Shown here: positions 5,026-6,517 of the stretch, in pieces
Layout of the letters: every line of letters starts with the position of its first letter
How positions within the stretch are numbered: position 1 is the stretch's first letter
Origin: Clostridia bacterium
GTDB lineage: Bacteria > Bacillota_A > Clostridia > Christensenellales > Aristaeellaceae
DNA length: 6,517 nt
NCBI GenBank assembly: GCA_017938645.1
Contig: JAGBBE010000100.1
Span: 1 to 6,517 of the forward strand
Reading direction: 5' to 3'
Notes under the pieces: generated by a model
What the model saw: only the letters and a program-made list of their open reading frames with translations
What the model was told of the DNA's origin: nothing
Databases searched by the model: none
Made by a program: the position numbers and the translations under genes

Positions 5026-6014
5026 AAAAGGTATTTCAGCTCTGGGGATTGGAAAATCAGGATTCGATCAATGAAAAGAACGTGCTGGACAGGCTCGACA
5101 GAATGCTTGAGGCAAAGCCGGAGTACATCGTGGCCGGTCAGAGCGAAAACCGCGCGCTGCTTATGGAAATCTGCGACCGTGCGCACAGGCGCGGCGTAAA
5201 GGTGCATCAGTGGTCGTCGCTGTTTTCCGAGTACGATGACCGCGCGGATTTTGATCCCGTGCTCGGTCAGGACGGTAAGCCGCACGAAAAGGTCTATGGA
5301 GAGAATTTCAACTTCCGCTGCTCCGCAAGCGAGCGCAATGTGGAGCTGTACTGCGACATTCAGGCTGAAAGCATGCGCGGCGCGGACTTCGACGGCGTAT
5401 TTCTGGATCGCGTGAGGTATCCGTCAGTGACCAACGGCGCGCTGGCATGCTTCTGCCCGGAGTGCGTGAAAAGATACCGCGCGGACGGAATCGATCCGGA
5501 AAAGCTCGGCAGGACGGAAATCGTCGGGTTTGAAAACGGCAGGCATCTGTTCTCCGATCCCATGGTTTCAAAGTTCTTTTCCCACAGGGCCGGCCGGATT
5601 GTTCATGCCGTCGAACTGGTGAAGCAGCGCTTCGGCGAGGTCTCGCTGGATCTCTTCCCGCCTGCGCTGGCCTATCTGGTCGGTCAGGATCTGGAAAAGC
5701 TCGCGCCGCTGGCGGCTTTCGTCAAGCCAATGCTCTACCGCTACACCACCGCGCCCGCAGGACTTCCTTATGAAGAAGAAGCGTTTGGCTATTCGATGCC
5801 GGTGGAGGAGCAGGTGAAGGCGTTTGAAAAGATCCATCCGGGCGTGATGTGGGGCGTGGAAGGCGGATACATTCCCGGAGTGGCCGAGATGACGCCGGAC
5901 AGAATCCGCGAAAGCCTCAAAATCATCCGCGAAAACGGCGGCATGGGCGTGTGTGCCTCCTGGAGCTCCATTTCCTTCCCGGAAGAAAACCTCAACGTGT
6001 TTTTGGAGGTATAA
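5022..6014 (+). CDS. Putative glycoside-hydrolase-like TIM-barrel protein
   Basis: The family is not firmly recognised. The 330-residue protein has the alternating strand-helix pattern of a TIM barrel, with likely strands at KVFQLWG (3-9), PEYIVAG (33-39), VKVHQWSS (59-66), FDGVFLDRVRYPS (123-135), VKPMLYRY (234-241), VMWGVEGGY (275-283) and GGMGVCASW (306-314). The segment at 123-135 resembles putative glycoside hydrolases of the GHL/DUF4015 type, with Asp124 and Asp129 candidate catalytic acids. CFCPEC (143-148) could bind a metal. No signal peptide or membrane helix is seen, so it is probably cytosolic, which is odd beside a surface glycosyltransferase. AGGAGG (5011-5016) lies five bases before ATG, which overlaps the stop of the membrane-protein gene. 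Translational coupling points to a shared pathway. It could instead be a non-enzymatic or lyase barrel. Confidence 0.6.
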   Translation: MKKVFQLWGLENQDSINEKNVLDRLDRMLEAKPEYIVAGQSENRALLMEICDRAHRRGVKVHQWSSLFSEYDDRADFDPVLGQDGKPHEKVYGENFNFRCSASERNVELYCDIQAESMRGADFDGVFLDRVRYPSVTNGALACFCPECVKRYRADGIDPEKLGRTEIVGFENGRHLFSDPMVSKFFSHRAGRIVHAVELVKQRFGEVSLDLFPPALAYLVGQDLEKLAPLAAFVKPMLYRYTTAPAGLPYEEEAFGYSMPVEEQVKAFEKIHPGVMWGVEGGYIPGVAEMTPDRIRESLKIIRENGGMGVCASWSSISFPEENLNVFLEV

Positions 6015-6015
6015 G

Positions 6016-6294
6016 ATGATTCTTGTGATCGCCGCCGCTGTGATGAGCGTCGTTTCTTTCCTCATGATGGGCTGGGACAAGCGCTGTGCGCGCAAGGGTC
6101 ATTGGCGCGTATCCGAAAAAGCGCTGTTTGTTTCGGCCATCCTCATGGGCGCCGTGGGCGGAACCATCGGCATGAAGGTCTTCCGTCACAAAACAAAACA
6201 CTGGTATTTCAAAATCTTTTTTCCGCTGCTGGCGGTTGTGCAGCTTGCTCTGATCGTGTGGATTCTCCTGTCCGGAGTGGTCATTTTGGGCTGA
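6016..6294 (+). CDS. DUF1294 family small membrane protein
   Basis: This 92-residue integral membrane protein shows the DUF1294 signature: GWDKRCARKGHWRVSE (19-34), a glycine-rich helix AILMGAVGGTIGMKVFRHKTKHWYF (parts of 41-65, with the RHKT motif at 57-60), and a C-terminal helix at about 66-89. Homologues such as B. subtilis YsdA (about 90 residues) have no settled function. Three hydrophobic segments are visible (about 1-18, 35-53, 66-89). The ATG is one base after the stop of the barrel-protein gene and six bases after GGAGG (6005-6009), itself inside the end of that gene. A longer frame starting at 5953 lacks this ribosome binding site and would overlap the upstream gene. No clear terminator follows. 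Confidence 0.9.
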   Translation: MILVIAAAVMSVVSFLMMGWDKRCARKGHWRVSEKALFVSAILMGAVGGTIGMKVFRHKTKHWYFKIFFPLLAVVQLALIVWILLSGVVILG

Positions 6295-6339
6295 AACCTG
6301 TTCTTTCCGGTCGAAGTCTTCCGTTTTTGAACAAATCGT

Positions 6340-6409
6340 AACAATCTTAAAAAATTTTCGAAAAAACTTCAAAAAAGGGGTTGACAAACCCTTATAGGGG
6401 TGATATTAT
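6340..6409 (+). promoter_or_regulatory. Very strong rRNA-type promoter with A-tract UP region
   Basis: TTGACA (6381-6386) is a perfect -35 box, 17 bases from TATTAT (6404-6409), with TG (6401-6402) making an extended -10. Runs of A and T (about 6350-6376) upstream resemble an UP element. Around the -35 box, GGGTT (6378-6382) and AACCC (6387-6391) form an inverted repeat around GACA, and ACCC (6388-6391) can also pair with GGGT (6398-6401). Start expected near 6416. This strength is typical of stable-RNA operons. Confidence 0.88.
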
Positions 6410-6415
6410 AGTCAA

Positions 6416-6517
6416 GCTCGCTCGCGAGCAACGAACCTTGAAAACGATACAGAGTAAAATGAAACGCAAACGACAGTCAATAAACTTGAGTTATTGCTAC
6501 TCGATAAGAGGAGCTTA
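6416..6517 (+). other. Leader of a probable rRNA operon (gene beyond the edge)
   Basis: Starting with a hairpin GCTCG/CGAGC (6416-6420 with 6425-6429), the leader contains GAACCTTGAAAAC (6433-6445), resembling the boxA-like segment common in Firmicutes rRNA leaders. Two further hairpins follow: CAATAA/TTATTG (6478-6483 with 6491-6496) and GCTACTC/GAGGAGC (6496-6502 with 6508-6514, one mismatch). No coding sequence is seen. A 16S rRNA gene probably begins just past the window. Alternatively GAGGAG (6508-6513) is the ribosome binding site of a highly expressed protein gene. Confidence 0.6.

Noticed and set aside
6300..6330. Possible terminator after the DUF1294 gene
   Set aside because: A T run (6324-6328) is present but only a 3-bp stem can form before it, so it is not supported.

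Overview
The window looks like the replication-origin region of a fairly GC-rich bacterium of the Firmicutes, probably class Clostridia. This rests on the dnaN, WhiA and HPr-like protein sequences, strong AGGAGG-type ribosome binding sites, sigma-A-type promoters, and an origin with DnaA boxes, a G run and TAG trios like that of Bacillus subtilis. A finer placement cannot be supported from this sequence alone.

Layout. Positions 1-539 hold no credible gene. They carry a GC hairpin element at the left edge, a 179-base imperfect inverted repeat (218-396), a row of short palindromes, and the intrinsic terminator of dnaN (493-528). dnaN (540-1658, minus strand) encodes the DNA polymerase III sliding clamp. 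Positions 1659-2201 are an intergenic origin, oriC. Next to dnaN is a duplex-unwinding element with TAG repeats, an alternating AT tract, a G run and then a DnaA box. Further DnaA-box-like 9-mers follow, three of them at exact 11-base spacing, with one good Spo0A-box match between the two groups. whiA and a Crh-like gene (2202-3418, minus strand) follow, overlapping by ATGA and transcribed towards the origin. They stand where dnaA stands in the usual dnaA-oriC-dnaN order.

From about 3538 the strand switches. A plus-strand operon runs away from the origin: a multi-pass GT-C-type glycosyltransferase-like membrane protein (3589-5025), a cytosolic protein resembling glycoside-hydrolase TIM barrels (5022-6014), and a small DUF1294 membrane protein (6016-6294). 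The first two overlap by ATGA and the third starts one base after the second stops. The window ends with a very strong promoter (6381-6409) and a leader resembling that of an rRNA operon, so a 16S rRNA gene probably begins just past the right edge.

How the parts fit. The origin fires between dnaN and crh; dnaN and the glycan operon run with their forks, while whiA-crh run head-on. The Crh-like protein has no histidine but keeps Ser46, so it is expected to be a regulatory HPr paralogue and not a PTS phosphocarrier. The most unusual points are the whiA-crh pair beside oriC with dnaA absent from that place, and the unassigned glycan operon.
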